The notes under the pieces: model-generated
Told to the model about the DNA's origin: nothing
Databases searched by the model: none
What the model saw: the letters and a program-made list of their open reading frames with translations, nothing else
Shown here: positions 1 through 11,230 of the stretch, piece by piece
Layout of the letters: each line of letters opens with the position of its first letter
Numbering within the stretch: the first letter of the stretch is position 1
Origin: Porphyra umbilicalis
Lineage: Eukaryota; Rhodophyta; Bangiophyceae; Bangiales; Bangiaceae
Assembly (NCBI GenBank): GCA_002049455.2
Contig: KV918856.1
Coordinates: 1 to 64,000, forward strand
Direction: 5' to 3'
DNA length: 64,000 nucleotides
Position numbers and translations under genes: made by a program

Positions 1-1
1 T

Positions 2-805
2 ATGCCAGACCTCCCCAACATGGGCATCGAGCGGGACATCGAGTCTTTCCGCGAGTTTTTCGAGAACCCAGCCTTTCGTGCCGACGGCGTCAAGATCTAT
101 CCGACCCTCGTCATCCGCGGCACGGGCCTGTACGAGTTGTGGAAGAGTGGGCGGTACAAAAACTACGCGCCAGCCGACCTCGTGGAACTGATGGCGACGG
201 TCCTGGCGCTCGTGCCCCCCTGGGTGCGCGTCTACCGCATCCAGCGGGACATCCCCATGCCACTTGTCTCGTCAGGGGTGGAGGTTGGCAACTTGCGCGA
301 GCTCGCTCTCCGCCGCATGCGCGAGCGTGGCGTCGCGTGCCGGGACGTGCGCACGCGCGAGGTGGGCATCCAGGCCGTCCACTGGGACGTGGTGCCCCAC
401 ACCGTCGAGCTGGTTCGGCGGGACTACGCGGCCAATGGGGGGTGGGAGACGTTCCTCGCCTACGAGGACGCTGGCCAAGACATCCTCGTTGGCATGCTCC
501 GACTCCGGCAGGCGGGGGCGCTGTCGGGCTTCCGGCCGGAAATGCGCGACGACGCCTGCTCCATCGTGCGGGAGCTCCACGTGTACGGTTCCGTCGTGCC
601 GGTGCACGCGCGGCATCCGGCGCGGTTCCAACACCAGGGGTTTGGCACGCTCCTGATGGAGGAGGCGGAGCGGATTGCGCGGGAGGAGCACGGCTCCGCC
701 AAGCTGCTCGTGATTTCGGGCGTCGGCACGCGAGCCTACTATCGCAAACTGGGTTACGAGCTGGAGGGACCGTACATGGTCAAGCGGCTAGACGACGAGG
801 TGTGA
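2..805 (+). CDS. ELP3: Elongator complex protein 3, C-terminal part (5' end outside window)
   Basis: This is the C-terminal 267 residues of Elp3, the catalytic subunit of Elongator, which carboxymethylates wobble uridine 34 of tRNAs using a radical-SAM module and a GNAT acetyltransferase module. The visible part starts in the conserved MPDLPNMG segment, runs through [17 protein letters not shown] and the arginine-rich stretch around [17 protein letters not shown], and ends in the GNAT acetyl-CoA fold with [18 protein letters not shown] and [20 protein letters not shown]. The radical-SAM cysteines lie upstream of the window, so the ATG at position 2 is internal. The C-terminus MVKRLDDEV matches the family end. 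It converges on the aconitase gene, with 268 bp between stop codons and an A-run at 817-827 just after its stop. No internal intron is apparent. Confidence 0.96.
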   Translation: MPDLPNMGIERDIESFREFFENPAFRADGVKIYPTLVIRGTGLYELWKSGRYKNYAPADLVELMATVLALVPPWVRVYRIQRDIPMPLVSSGVEVGNLRELALRRMRERGVACRDVRTREVGIQAVHWDVVPHTVELVRRDYAANGGWETFLAYEDAGQDILVGMLRLRQAGALSGFRPEMRDDACSIVRELHVYGSVVPVHARHPARFQHQGFGTLLMEEAERIAREEHGSAKLLVISGVGTRAYYRKLGYELEGPYMVKRLDDEV

Positions 806-958
806 GGAAGAGCTGAAAAAAAAAAAAGGAGCCGCGTGGGCTAGTTGCTGATTGCCATGCAGCAGCCGCGCGCGCTCCGAGCAGAGGCGGCGGTCCGTCC
901 CCGCACACCAGTCAATTCGGAAGCGCACCAATACAATTCATCCACACGTACACTACAT

Positions 959-979
959 AACGGGCACCTACAGCCCGTT
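959..979. other. Short perfect inverted repeat between convergent genes
   Basis: AACGGGC (959-965) and GCCCGTT (973-979) flank a seven-base loop. It sits in the shared 3' region of ELP3 and aconitase and could form a small RNA hairpin in either 3' UTR. A 7-bp stem is also within chance expectation here. Confidence 0.3.
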
Positions 980-1073
980 ACTGTCGCAGAACACCAGGTA
1001 CAGAGAAGGAAAACATGACGAAAATGAGACGTGGACCCTATTCCACATCACCTAGAGGGGCCGCGCAGACACA

Positions 1074-3734
1074 TCATGCACTCTTGGACAGCAGGTCCGA
1101 CTTGATTTTGTTGAGAGCCGAGCCAGCCTTGAACCACTCAATCTGATCCGCATTGAAGGTGTGGTTGACGGTCACGTTGAGCGTTACACCACCGGGCTTC
1201 TTGACAACCACCGACAGGGGTACGCCCGGCGCAAACGTCGACAGGCCAGTGATAGACAGCTTGTCCTCCGGGTCAATCTTGTCATAATCCTCCGGGGTTG
1301 CGAAGGTCAGTGGAAGCATGCCCTGCTTCTTCAAGTTGGTCTCGTGGATGCGCGCAAAGGAGCGCACGAGGACGGCAACACCACCCAAGTGGCGAGGCTC
1401 CAGCGCCGCGTGTTCGCGCGACGACCCCTCCCCGTAGTTCTCGTCGCCAACGACCACCCACTGCACGCCAGCGGCCTTGTACGCGCGGGCCACGTCCGGG
1501 ACCGCACCATACTCACCGGTGAGACTGTTCTTGACCGAGTTGATCTCCCCATTCTCAGCGTTGACCGCCCCGATGAGCATGTTGTTGGAGATGTTGTCCA
1601 GGTGGCCGCGGTACTTGAGCCACGGGCCAGCCATCGAGATGTGGTCGGTCGTGCACTTGCCGAGGGCCTTGATAAGGATGGGCAGGTCCTCATAGTCGCT
1701 CCCGTTCCACGCCTGGAACGGTTCGAGCAACTGCAACCGGGCAGACGACGGGTCGACATGGACCTTGACGGCCGACGCGTCCTCCATCGGTGGCTGGAAG
1801 GTGTCCTCCCCCGGGTCGTAGCCGCGCGCAGGCAGCTCGTCACCCTTGGGGAGCTCCAACTTGAACGATGACCCGTCCGCGGCCGTGAGCTCGTCGGTCA
1901 GGGGGTTGAAGTCGAGCCGCCCGGACAGGGCCATGGCCGTCACCAGCTCAGGGGAGGTGATGAAAGTGTGCGTTTGCGGGTTGCCGTCATTGCGCATCGA
2001 GAAGTTGCGGTTGAACGATGTGACGATGGAGTTGGGGGTGCCCTTGGGCACATCCGACCGGTTCCACTGCCCGATACACGGGCCACAGGCGTTGGCCAGC
2101 ACCGTCCCGCCAGTCTCCTCGAAGGTGTCGATAATCCCGTCGCGCGCAATCGTGGCCCGCACCTGCTCGCTGCCGGGGGTGATGTTGAAGAGGGACTTGC
2201 TCTTGACGCCCTTGTCCAGCGCCTGCCGCACAATCGATGCCGACCGCGACATGTCCTCATACGACGAGTTGGTGCACGAGCCGATGAGGCCGACAGTCAG
2301 CTCCGGGGGCCACCCCTGCTTCTCAACCGCAGCCTTGAACTGGGACAGCGGGTGCGCCAGGTCGGGCGTGAACGGCCCATTGACGTGCGGCTCCAGCGTC
2401 GACAGGTCAACCTCAATGATCTGGTCGTACACCGCGCTGTCGTCGGCGCGCAGGTTCTCCGAATAGGTCTCGGCAAGCGACGCAATGCCTTGCCGGCCAG
2501 TGGCGTTGAGGTAGTCACCCATCCGCGAGTTGTACGGGAAGATGGAGGTCGTCGCCCCAATTTCCGCGCCCATGTTGCAAATGGTGCCCATGCCCGTGCA
2601 CGACAGCGAGTCGACGCCCTCCCCAAAGTACTCAATGATTGCGCCCGTGCCGCCCTTCACGGTCAAGATGCCGGCGACCTTGAGAATCACGTCCTTGGCC
2701 GACGCCCAGCCCGTCAGCTTGCCCGACAGCTTGACGCCGATAATCTTGGGCGCCTTGAGCTCCCACGGCAGACCGGCCATGACATCCACGGCGTCGGCAC
2801 CACCGACGCCAACGGCAACCATGCCGAGGCCGCCCGCGTTGGGCGTATGCGAGTCCGTCCCGATCATCAGTCCGCCCGGGAACGCATAATTCTCCAACAC
2901 AATCTGGTGGATGATGCCCGAGCCCGGCCGCCAAAAGCCCATCCCATACTTGGACGAGGCCGACGAGAGGAAGTCATACACCTCGGCATTCTCCGACTTG
3001 GCACGGGCGAGGTCCTCGCCGGCCCCCTCCTGGGCCGCAATGAGGTGGTCACAATGGACGGTCGTCGGCACCTGCGTCGTCGGCAGGCCCGCCGAGATGA
3101 ACTGGAGGGTGGCCATCTGCGCCGTCGCGTCCTGCATCGCCACCCGGTCGGGGCGGAGCTTGAGGTAGGTCTCCCCGCGCACCGCCCGCGTCGTCGGATC
3201 GTCGAGGTGGCCGTACACGACCTTCTCCGCGAGCGTCAAGGGGCGGTCGAGCGTCTTACGCACAACGTCCAGGTTGTCAGCCACGTTTCGGTACACGGGC
3301 TCGAGGAGGTTGGATGGCTCCAGGGGCGCCATGGGCGTCGACGAGGCTGCCGTGCTCGCCGCCCGCGCCGTGATGCCTGCGGAACGCGGCGCGAATGCAA
3401 CGCAGCGGTCGGGCGGGCGGCAGTAGCGGTAAGAACACCATACATGGTCAGCAACGAGTGAAAAGCAGGTACCAGCATGGGGAAGCACGACTGTCAGTAT
3501 CCAGCTGCCGCGCTATCACTCCCATAACCGTCACCACTGTGGGCCGGGTCCAGAGTCCGAAACCCACAAGCCGTCATCTCCAACCGCCCCACCGTCGCAC
3601 TCCCGGCGTCGCGCAGCCCCTCCAAGCGTACCATGCGCACCAAATACGCCGAGGGCGCTGGACAGCTTGCCGCCCGCCCCCGCCGCCCGCATCAGGCGGG
3701 AGGGGGCGGCCAGCGCCGTGAGCGACGGCGCCAT
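1074..3734 (-). CDS. ACO: Mitochondrial aconitate hydratase, two exons
   Basis: Aconitase isomerises citrate to isocitrate in the TCA cycle using a [4Fe-4S] cluster. The large exon 1074-3376 encodes nearly the whole enzyme. GSCTNSS and [11 protein letters not shown] place the cluster cysteines near residues 401, 464 and 467 of the spliced model, the same 63- and 3-residue spacing as the mammalian mitochondrial enzyme. [13 protein letters not shown] and HISMAGPW mark the C-terminal swivel domain. I place a small first exon at 3632-3734: ATG at 3734 opens a basic, Ala-rich segment ([19 protein letters not shown]) typical of a mitochondrial transit peptide. Donor GTACGC at 3631 and acceptor CCGCAG at 3377 join in phase, with codon G|GC. 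The predicted length is 801 aa, normal for the family. An in-frame extension of the large exon up to 3488 lacks targeting character and is probably intronic. Confidence 0.95.
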
Positions 3735-4679
3735 GACGACCGGCACCACAAACGCAATGGCGACGGGGAGGGGTGGCGACGGATCGGCGTCGTTGCCGAC
3801 TCGGTCGCGCCACAGCCGGGAGGTACAAAGGGAGGGCGGTGATCGGCTGAGGGGGGAACGCCCGCCTGCTCGTCGCACACACGGCCGCGGCGGACCGACG
3901 CTGATCCACCAACCCGCCGCGCGACCGCCGCTGTGACGGAAGAAGGTACAAAGTGTACAATCGCGTCAGGCGCGGGCGGGGAGCGGGCGCCGTCTGTGCC
4001 CCAATTGCGCGAGAGGGGCTGTCGTCCACGTGGGATCCAGGGCCACTCAGCAGCGAGGAAGCGGCGGCTCGACCACTCACGTGGTGACAGTGGCAGCCAA
4101 ACTGCCGTTATGGCTGCAAGCTCAGAGTATTGGGGGGCTACTTATACACGCTTTTTAGCAGTGTTTGAACGGAATGGCCAATCGACGTTGAGCCATCCAT
4201 GATGCCAGCCTCGCCGGTACTGTAAATACTTGGCTTGGCATCGACGTCATGAGAGCTCAAGGGCCATCGGGCAGCTTCCACATGCACCCACAGCCTCGGT
4301 ATCGTCCGTCCCACAAAGAGCGGGCGAGATGATGTCATGATCCCCACGGCAGAAGCTGCCCTGCGCGGTTCCTTGCGCTGCGTCACCCTGCTTTCATCAG
4401 GCAACGCAGTGACCGTGGTCGGTCGGTTCGCTGCCGCCGGTCGGGGCTCCCACCTCCATCCACCTGCCGTGTTGTGCGTGGACGCGTCGGCCGTGCTGGC
4501 CGACGTGACAACCCAAACGCCGTCTTGGAGACAACACACTACCACACTTGACCATTGACGGCCGCCACCCAGCCCGCCCCTGCCTCCGGTCCAGACGCCG
4601 CTCTGCACGGCCGCGCGCGCACCCCCCTCCGCGCCGATGCTCCTCCGCGCGCCCCCCCCCCCCCCCCCCCCCCCCCTAC
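3735..4679. other. Intergenic: aconitase promoter side and DUF3411 gene 3' side
   Basis: No convincing gene. It must hold the 5' UTR/promoter of aconitase and the 3' UTR of the DUF3411 gene. A C-run lies at about 4651-4676, just past the DUF3411 stop codon. No TATA-like box is obvious. Confidence 0.4.
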
Positions 4680-5637
4680 CTACTGCACGCCGACCATACG
4701 CGCAAACGGGATCCACTGCGAGGACCCCGTGTAACAGTTGCCGAGGCGCAGCGCCGTCGACACGGCGGCGGCGGCGAGTTCGGCGGCGCCCCCCCCCCCC
4801 GCCGCCCGCCGCAGCCACCCGTCGACAAACCGCTGCTCGACGGCCGACACCAGCTGGTACCGCGGGTTGGAGGAGAGCCCGAGAAAGGCGCCCCAGGCGA
4901 CCGAATTGTCCCACACCGACGCCAGGTGCTTGGCGTCCCCGCCGTCGCCACCGCCGCCGCCGCCGCCGCTGCCGCCACCGTCGGCCGCCACCCCCGCCGC
5001 CGCCGCCCCCCGCGCCGCCACGAGCGCCTTGGTCAGCGAGTGCCCGACGGCCGACGACACAAAGCCGACCCCCCCAAACTGCACGCCCTTCCACAACCCC
5101 GCGCCGACCCGCTGGCGGAGGCCATACGCGCCGACGGCGCCCGCGTGGCGGGGCAGGCGCCCGAGGGCGGCACCGAGGCGCCCCCCCCACCCCCCCCCCC
5201 CCCCATCGGCAGCGCCGGCGACAACAACCACACGAGCAGCGCGTCGCCGACGAGCTCCAGCGCCACATCCGACGCGACGAAGTCGGCTTGCGCCCAAAAG
5301 GCGTCGCCGCGCTGCCGCACCTCGGCAGCGACTTTGGTGCCACCCCCCACGGCGAGCTCCACCGCCGCCACGCGGGGGAGGGCGGGGTTGGCCGCCAGCC
5401 GACCCGCAAGCGCCGGCCACGCGCGGGCGGCGCGGCCGACGCACCCGCCCCCGCGGTGAAAGTCGAGGAGCCGCCCGACGGCGGCGGGGGCGGTCGTGCC
5501 CGCCGCCAGGGACGCAAGCAGGGGGGGGGGAGCGCCCGCACCGCAGCGGCCGAGTGGGCGGCAAGCACCGCCGCCATTTCGGGCGTGTCGGGCAGGGGGG
5601 GGCCCCCGTCGCCGCCGCCGCCGTCGCCGCCGCCATT

Positions 5638-5694
<57 letters not shown>

Positions 5695-6174
5695 GCCACC
5701 GCTGCGGCCGACGCCACCGCCACCACCAGTACCGCCACCGCCCGCCAACACACTGCTGCCACCCCCCCCCCCCCCCTCTGGGCAGCGGCGCCGCCCGCGC
5801 CGGCGCCCCCCCCCCCCACCGACGTCGACGCGGCGGCACGGGCAGCGTCAACCGCCGCCGGCGTCGGGGGCGCGGCGGCCGCCGCGGCGGAGCGGCGGTC
5901 CACCTCGGCCGCCGCCGCCGCCGCGACGCCCGCCGCCGCGTCCGCGTCGGCGGCGGCGGCGCCGGCGGGGCGGGGGCCCCCCCCCGACCGCACCGCCGCC
6001 ACGGTGGCCGCCGAGGCGACGGAGCGCCACGGGCCGCGGCCGCCCGCCGGCGGCGGGGGGGGGGAGGTGCCTCCTTCCCGCCGGCGGGGGGCGGGGGGGG
6101 GGGGCCCGCCCCCGCCGCCGCCTCGCCGCCGCCACTGGCGGCGGCGGCAGCGTCGGCGGGCGGGGACCCCCCGC

Positions 6175-6216
<42 letters not shown>

Positions 6217-6345
6217 CTGACGCGGTGACGGGCGGGCGGCGGGGGAGGGGGACGCGCGGGCGCCCGCCGGGGCGGCGGCACGCCGCCCGCCGCCGGCCGT
6301 GGGGGGTGGTCGGCGCGGGGGTGGGGGGGGGGTGGCAAACGCCAT
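4680..6345 (-). CDS. RETICULATA-related (DUF3411) plastid-envelope protein, frame broken at G/C runs
   Basis: Two adjacent pieces in different frames together give the DUF3411 domain. The upstream piece (ending near 5205) reads AAVELAVGGGTKVAAEVRQR, then GDAFWAQADFVASDVALELV and LLVWLLSPALPM. The downstream piece (to the stop at 4680) reads LRQRVGAGLWKGVQFGGVGF, SNPRYQLVSAVEQ and QWIPFARMVGVQ. The join is the C-run 5181-5204, so a homopolymer-length error is likelier than a pseudogene. In plants this family sits in the chloroplast inner envelope and affects leaf metabolism; its molecular activity is unknown. I choose the ATG at 6345 because it lies in CCACCATGG and opens a Pro/Ala/Arg-rich leader consistent with a plastid transit peptide. 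The 5' third (about 5500-6300) is extreme low-complexity Ala/Pro/Gly sequence in which the frame cannot be followed. Expected length is about 550 aa. Confidence 0.7.
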
Positions 6346-6352
6346 GGTGGCT

Positions 6353-6375
6353 GGGGGGGGGGGGGGGGGGGGGGG
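6353..6375. repeat. G23 homopolymer directly upstream of the DUF3411 start codon
   Basis: On the coding (minus) strand this is an uninterrupted C-tract followed by AGCCACCATGG, the presumed start. Similar C-tracts precede the starts at 20901, 34299 and 51426. Confidence 0.6.
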
Positions 6376-6863
6376 AGAGGGGAGACGCGCCAGACACGCC
6401 TGCGGCGTGCGAGTGACGCGCACGGCGGGGCGGGGAGGGCGGGTGGGCGGGGGGGGGCCGGCGCCGTCGGCGGCGCTGCGACGGCCGGCGGCGGCGCGGG
6501 GCCGCTTTGGGGCGGCCGCCGGCGGCGCGGGGGCGCTTTGGGGCGGCCGCCGGCGGGCGCGCCGGCGGGCGGCGGCGGCGGGTGCGCTCGTGCCACGCAC
6601 CGCCCGGCCGGCCGGCGGCGCGTCGTCCACCGGGGCCGCTGCGGGGCGCGTGGCGGCGCGGGGGGGGGGGGGGGGGGGGTCTGGAGGTTTGTGGTTGTGC
6701 GACCCCGCCGCGTGCGCCCGCCGGCGCGATCGTGCAAACAAACCCGCTGCGACGGCGGGGCGCGTCGACGGGGGCGGTGATCGTCTCTGACTGGCGTCGG
6801 CCCAACAGCCGCCTGAACGAGCCGTCTGTTCAGCAACAAACAAACAAACCCGATGTTTGTTCG
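6376..6863. other. Intergenic, GC-rich, up to the transposon end
   Basis: Extremely GC-rich DNA with further G-runs (about 6660-6679). It would include the DUF3411 promoter. No gene or recognisable box seen. Confidence 0.35.
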
Positions 6864-6893
6864 GGCGTTTGTTGGGTCAACAAGCACCGAACA
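6864..6893 (+). repeat. Left terminal inverted repeat candidate
   Basis: GGCGTTTGTTGGG at 6864-6876, a ten-base spacer, then CCGAACA at 6887-6893. An additional palindrome (CCGAACAGAAC/GTTCTGTTCGG) follows immediately inside. Confidence 0.5.
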
Positions 6894-7503
6894 GAACGCG
6901 GTTCTGTTCGGCCTGAGATGTCAATGTCTCGAGGGATATCTTGCACGGTCTCGACGAATGTCGCGTAAGATCTCGAGTGAAGACCTTGCAGGTGCTGGTC
7001 TCTGTCGCCAGGAACCTCGTATTCGCCACCGTTAGGGCCTAGTTCACTCAATAAGAGCACAGATGGTTGCTATTGAGACGTCGTCTGGCGCGCGCAAGTC
7101 CGGAGAGCCGGTGTGCGCGGAATCGAGCAGAGCTCAGAAATGGAGTTTTGCAGGATTGAGAACCAACGTTTGGTATTTCTTCTCTGGGCCTTGGAGCTAA
7201 GACGCGGCAACCGCTGAGTCGAGCTCTATTCGCTCTGTTCACCATGTCATGGCGTCATCATCCCCCGCAAGCATCCCGCTCCAGTTGGCCCCCTTGCATG
7301 TCGGTTATTACCCATCGCTGCATTCTTGCACCATACCCTGCGGCGGCCGCAGACGCCGTCCCTGTTGCCGTGTCGGCGACGACGTTATACTTCCCCGCCT
7401 CGTTCGTTTCTGTCGGGCCAGTTGCGTCGTCGGCTGGCTAGGTTAGATTAATCACCTGAAACAAGGGAGGGACACAAAACAACAGAGGAGAGGTCTGCGT
7501 TGT
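6894..7503. other. Transposon subterminal region downstream of the transposase
   Basis: Non-coding as far as I can see, and less GC-rich than surrounding genes. It would contain the transposase 3' UTR and subterminal binding sites. Confidence 0.35.
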
Positions 7504-10500
7504 TTATTGTCGCGGATGCTGCTCTCGAGACGTCCACGGAAAATACGCGTTGGTGAAGAAGCGCTGCGCGTGACGCTCCTCCGGCGTGTCTGGCACAGTC
7601 GACGGTCGGGAGCGCAGCCCCCTCCTTTCCGCCAAGTCCCGGAAGTCGGGCACGACGTGCTCCAAGCGCAGAAAGTTGACCAGCGGGACCTTGACCAGCG
7701 CGGGCCACGCGTCGTCAGGTCGCACAAATGACCAGCTCAACCGCTCGCAACCAGTGCGCGACAGACTGCACCGCGGCAAGGCAGCCGCCCGTTGCAGCAA
7801 GTGGACAAGGACAAAGTCCTCCCCCTCGCCATCCACCATCCGCACCACCAACCGAATGGCACCAAACTGCACCATCCCGCCGCTGTCCAGGAAGCGCACA
7901 TGGTCGTACCGTGGGCCCCCTTCGAAGCTGGCCGTTGCCCACGCCGTCTGGACAACCGAGGGGGAGCCCCACTCAAACTTGCAGAAGAACGAGATCGACT
8001 GGGCCACGACAAGAAGGCTGTCACCCGGCACACCCAGTGCCCCTGCCAAGTTGCCCAGCCCAGGTTGAGCCGCCAGCTCAGCGACCATCTGGCGGTTGCC
8101 GCGGCGGGATCGCGGTATCATCTTGACGGGCATCAGGTCGAAATCCTGCCCCCCCATCCTTCCGGCCCCCGCCCGACCCCCGTCGTCAACGTCGCTCTGC
8201 AACAACGAGTCGATCAAGTCACCACCCAACCCCACAGCATCGCCCACTGGCTCTTCCACATCCTCTAGCTCTCGCAACACCTCCACCTGCGTCTCACACG
8301 CGCGCATCATCTGTAAGACGAGCGTAGGCCCGCGCTTGTTCGAGCGCGAAAACATGCGCTTGCACACACGGTGAAGGCCTTCATTCTCGCTTGTGTCTCC
8401 ACACCACAGGTTGCCATGGTTGAACAGGTGAGAGCGTAGATGGTTGGCAGCGCGGTGCGCCTTTGTCGTGTTGGCCGGCCCAAAGAGGACATCCAGGTAG
8501 TCGACAATAAAGCAGCGAGCCTCCTTGTCCAGGTTGTTGATTTCGGACTCCGACAGTGTCGTCGTGTTGGCCACGTTGTCGCCCATGAGCTTCCCCGACA
8601 GCACCGCCATGCGGCAAAAGGTGTCCAGAACGGCCTCGTGTAACTGCATCGAACCCCAAAGGCGCTTGAACTGCTCCGAGTTGGAAGCATCGGGGACAAT
8701 TGGGTTGGACAAGACCTCCTCGGCGGCCTCCAGCACCGAACCCTCCACGCCGTGGCCGTCGTCCAGCTCGTCATCACCACGCTCCTGGTTCCCACGCGCA
8801 TCAATACAATCGTCCAGCACACCCGTCGGGGCCACGTCGGCATGCAACAGCACGAGCTCCTTGGGGCCGGCAGCCCCAGCCACAAGGTGAGGCATCATTG
8901 CAACACCGTAGCGCCACTGCCGACCAGTCATCTGGGTCTGCTTCTCAGATGGTGAGACAAAAAGGCTGCAGCAGAGAAGGATACGAACAACAGAACGGTG
9001 AGAGTACGCGGGATGTGAAGCAAGACGATCATAGTAGCCGTCAGACACGTGCTAGCAGAGAAAACAGCCAGCACCAGAGGGAGTCTGCTACCTGTGGCGA
9101 CACCCCCCCCACCCCGCCGCAGAGATCCCCCATCACCAACGTCCCGCGAAAGACGAGCGAGAGTGAAAAGCAAGCATACCCGGGAGGTGTCGGTGCAGGA
9201 ACACACAGATGGCCGAGCTCCCAAGCGCGAAGGTTGATCGCCTCAAGAGTGTCTGTGACAGGACCAAGGCGCGCCTGGCCACCAGTCCCTGCGCAAGCGG
9301 CCACCAAAAAGGCGGGGATGCGCTGGGCAACCATCCTCACGATCCCCAGCTTCCAGACATGTAGCATGTCAAAGCAGATGATGTCATACAGGCGTCGGTC
9401 GTCTGTGGCCAGCCCCCACACCCCTGCAATAGCGGGGACGAACGCTAGAGCGCTGTACTCGGTGCGCAGCTGGTTACGCAGGGATGGCCTCGGGTCCCGA
9501 TCGCGGGCAACGGCGCCAGCGGCTTGAGCGTCGACGACAGCAGTAACATCTCGGGGCTCAGCGCCGAGTCCCTCCCGCCGCCCCGCAGCGTCACGCCGTA
9601 CCATGCAGTGCGAGCAGAAGTACGTGCACGCGTTGCCCATCAGGCACATGGCGGCGCGCTCTCCCAGCTGGTCCGCTACGAGACCGATGATTCGAGGGAA
9701 AGCACGGACAGGCTTGCCATCCGGCATGTCCATCGCGACACCCGTGTCGCTCGCCTCGTAGACACGCCGGAGGAGGACAGCAAGACAGCGCTGCAGCAGC
9801 GCATTGCGACTGTCGCTTGCGATGCGCTTGGCCGCCGCCGTGCGGCCGACGGACTTGGGGACGTGAGGGATATACCCAACGGTCACCCACCGCGAGCCGC
9901 CGTCCAGCACGTTGAGGACGAGCACGCGGATTGGGTAGATGTAGTGCGCGCCCGACCAGGAGACGACTGCCTCATCGATGAACATGTAGATGCCAACCAC
10001 AAAGCAGTGGTCGCCACGCCGTCGCTGCAAGTTGGCCTGCTCGCCCAAGAAGATGTCGCTGTTCATCGCACCGCTCCGGAGCCGCGTACCGTCCGCCCCG
10101 CTACCCAAAGCCTCCCCCCACAACTGCACGTTGGTCGCACCGCGGAGCTCCTCGAGGACGACGTGAAGCAGGTCGCGGGAGTAGAACAGGAACGTGACGC
10201 CCTCCACTTCAATTGGTGTCACGTCCCATTGGAGCTTTGACAGCACGCGCCGCTGCTCGGCCTTGATGGCGGCGACGAAGGAGTAAGCCGACGGGAACTT
10301 GGTCTGGAACGGGACATCGCCGGTTCTCGTCTCATTCTTGTCGGTGCCGGTGCCGGTAGTAGCCGCCGCAATATTCCCATTGGCGTAGCTTTCACCATGT
10401 GCCGCTGTCGCACGCGACCGCGTCCGCCTCTGGGGGGCAGATGGGCAGGCGTCTCGCTCAACTGCAGTCAATGACGACCAATAGCGCTTCTGGTGCGACT

Positions 10501-11230
10501 CAGCCAACCCAGGTCCCCCCGACGTCAGTGCAAATCGGAGCACCTCCTGAAGCGTGCGCGTGTTGAACAGAGAAGGCAGCGTGCCAAGACGCACAGGGGC
10601 GAGGCGCCGGGACTGGCTTGCCTCTGGCATGCCCGCGTAGTAAGCCCGAATCCTTGCCGTGGTCGACGCCTGGAAGGCATGTCGTGGGCGTGGCACTGCC
10701 AATGTACCGCGAGCAAAGCCGTCGACAGGTACACGTAGGCTGCCGACGCCACCGCAGAACGCAAAGCCGCCGCTATCGAGGCAGTAGTCCGCTGCCGACA
10801 CGGGCGGCACATCAGCGTCAGACAGCGCGCGCCCACCCACACCAACGGAGAAATTGACGACTGGTAAACAGGAAGACAGCGTCTGCGTCGGCATCGCCCG
10901 CGTACCCGCTCCCTCGTCGGCTCTCCTCCCGTCCGTGCCAGAGGAAGTACCACCCAGCCAAGGGCTACTGCCCACCCCGGAAGACCCACCGGCTCCGTGA
11001 GCCGCTTCTGTTGGGGCAGTGTCCCTTAGCTCCACCACCGCCGCCGCTGCCATCCGAGCGCGCCGCACGTGCAACTCCACAAAACCACGAGGAGGGATGA
11101 GGCGGTTCTTTTCCTTGTGGAGGTACGCCATGTGCATTGCACGAGCCGTACGGGAGACGCAGCTTCGAGGGCAGTAATAACAAAGCCACTCTGTCACGCC
11201 GAAGTCAGACGGCCGCTGTCCCCCCGCCAT
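7504..11230 (-). CDS. Plavaka-type (CACTA-like) transposase, two exons
   Basis: Two exons, 9180-11230 and 7504-8965, join in phase across a 214-nt intron (donor GTATGC at 9179, acceptor CTGCTGCAG at 8966), giving about 1170 aa. The N-terminus holds a C2H2-like finger (CYYC followed by HMAYLH). The core resembles Plavaka transposases: a WSGAHYIYPIRVLVLNVLDG strand, GYIPHVPKSVGRTAAAKR, CTYFCSHCMVRRDA (a Cys/His cluster) and DIICFDMLHVWKLGIVRMVA. Exon 2 contributes GDTSENEGLHRVCKRMF, where the glutamate is a candidate for the last DDE residue (inference). The ATG at 11230 is chosen because it lies in GCCATGGCG; an in-frame GTG nine bases upstream was rejected. The frame is intact across both exons, so the copy may be recent and potentially active. 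A domesticated gene is the alternative. Confidence 0.8.

Noticed and set aside
1968-3461. Long plus-strand open frame (about 500 codons) opposite the aconitase gene
   Set aside because: Antisense shadow of a strongly supported gene; Arg-rich translation with no domain, as expected in GC-rich DNA.
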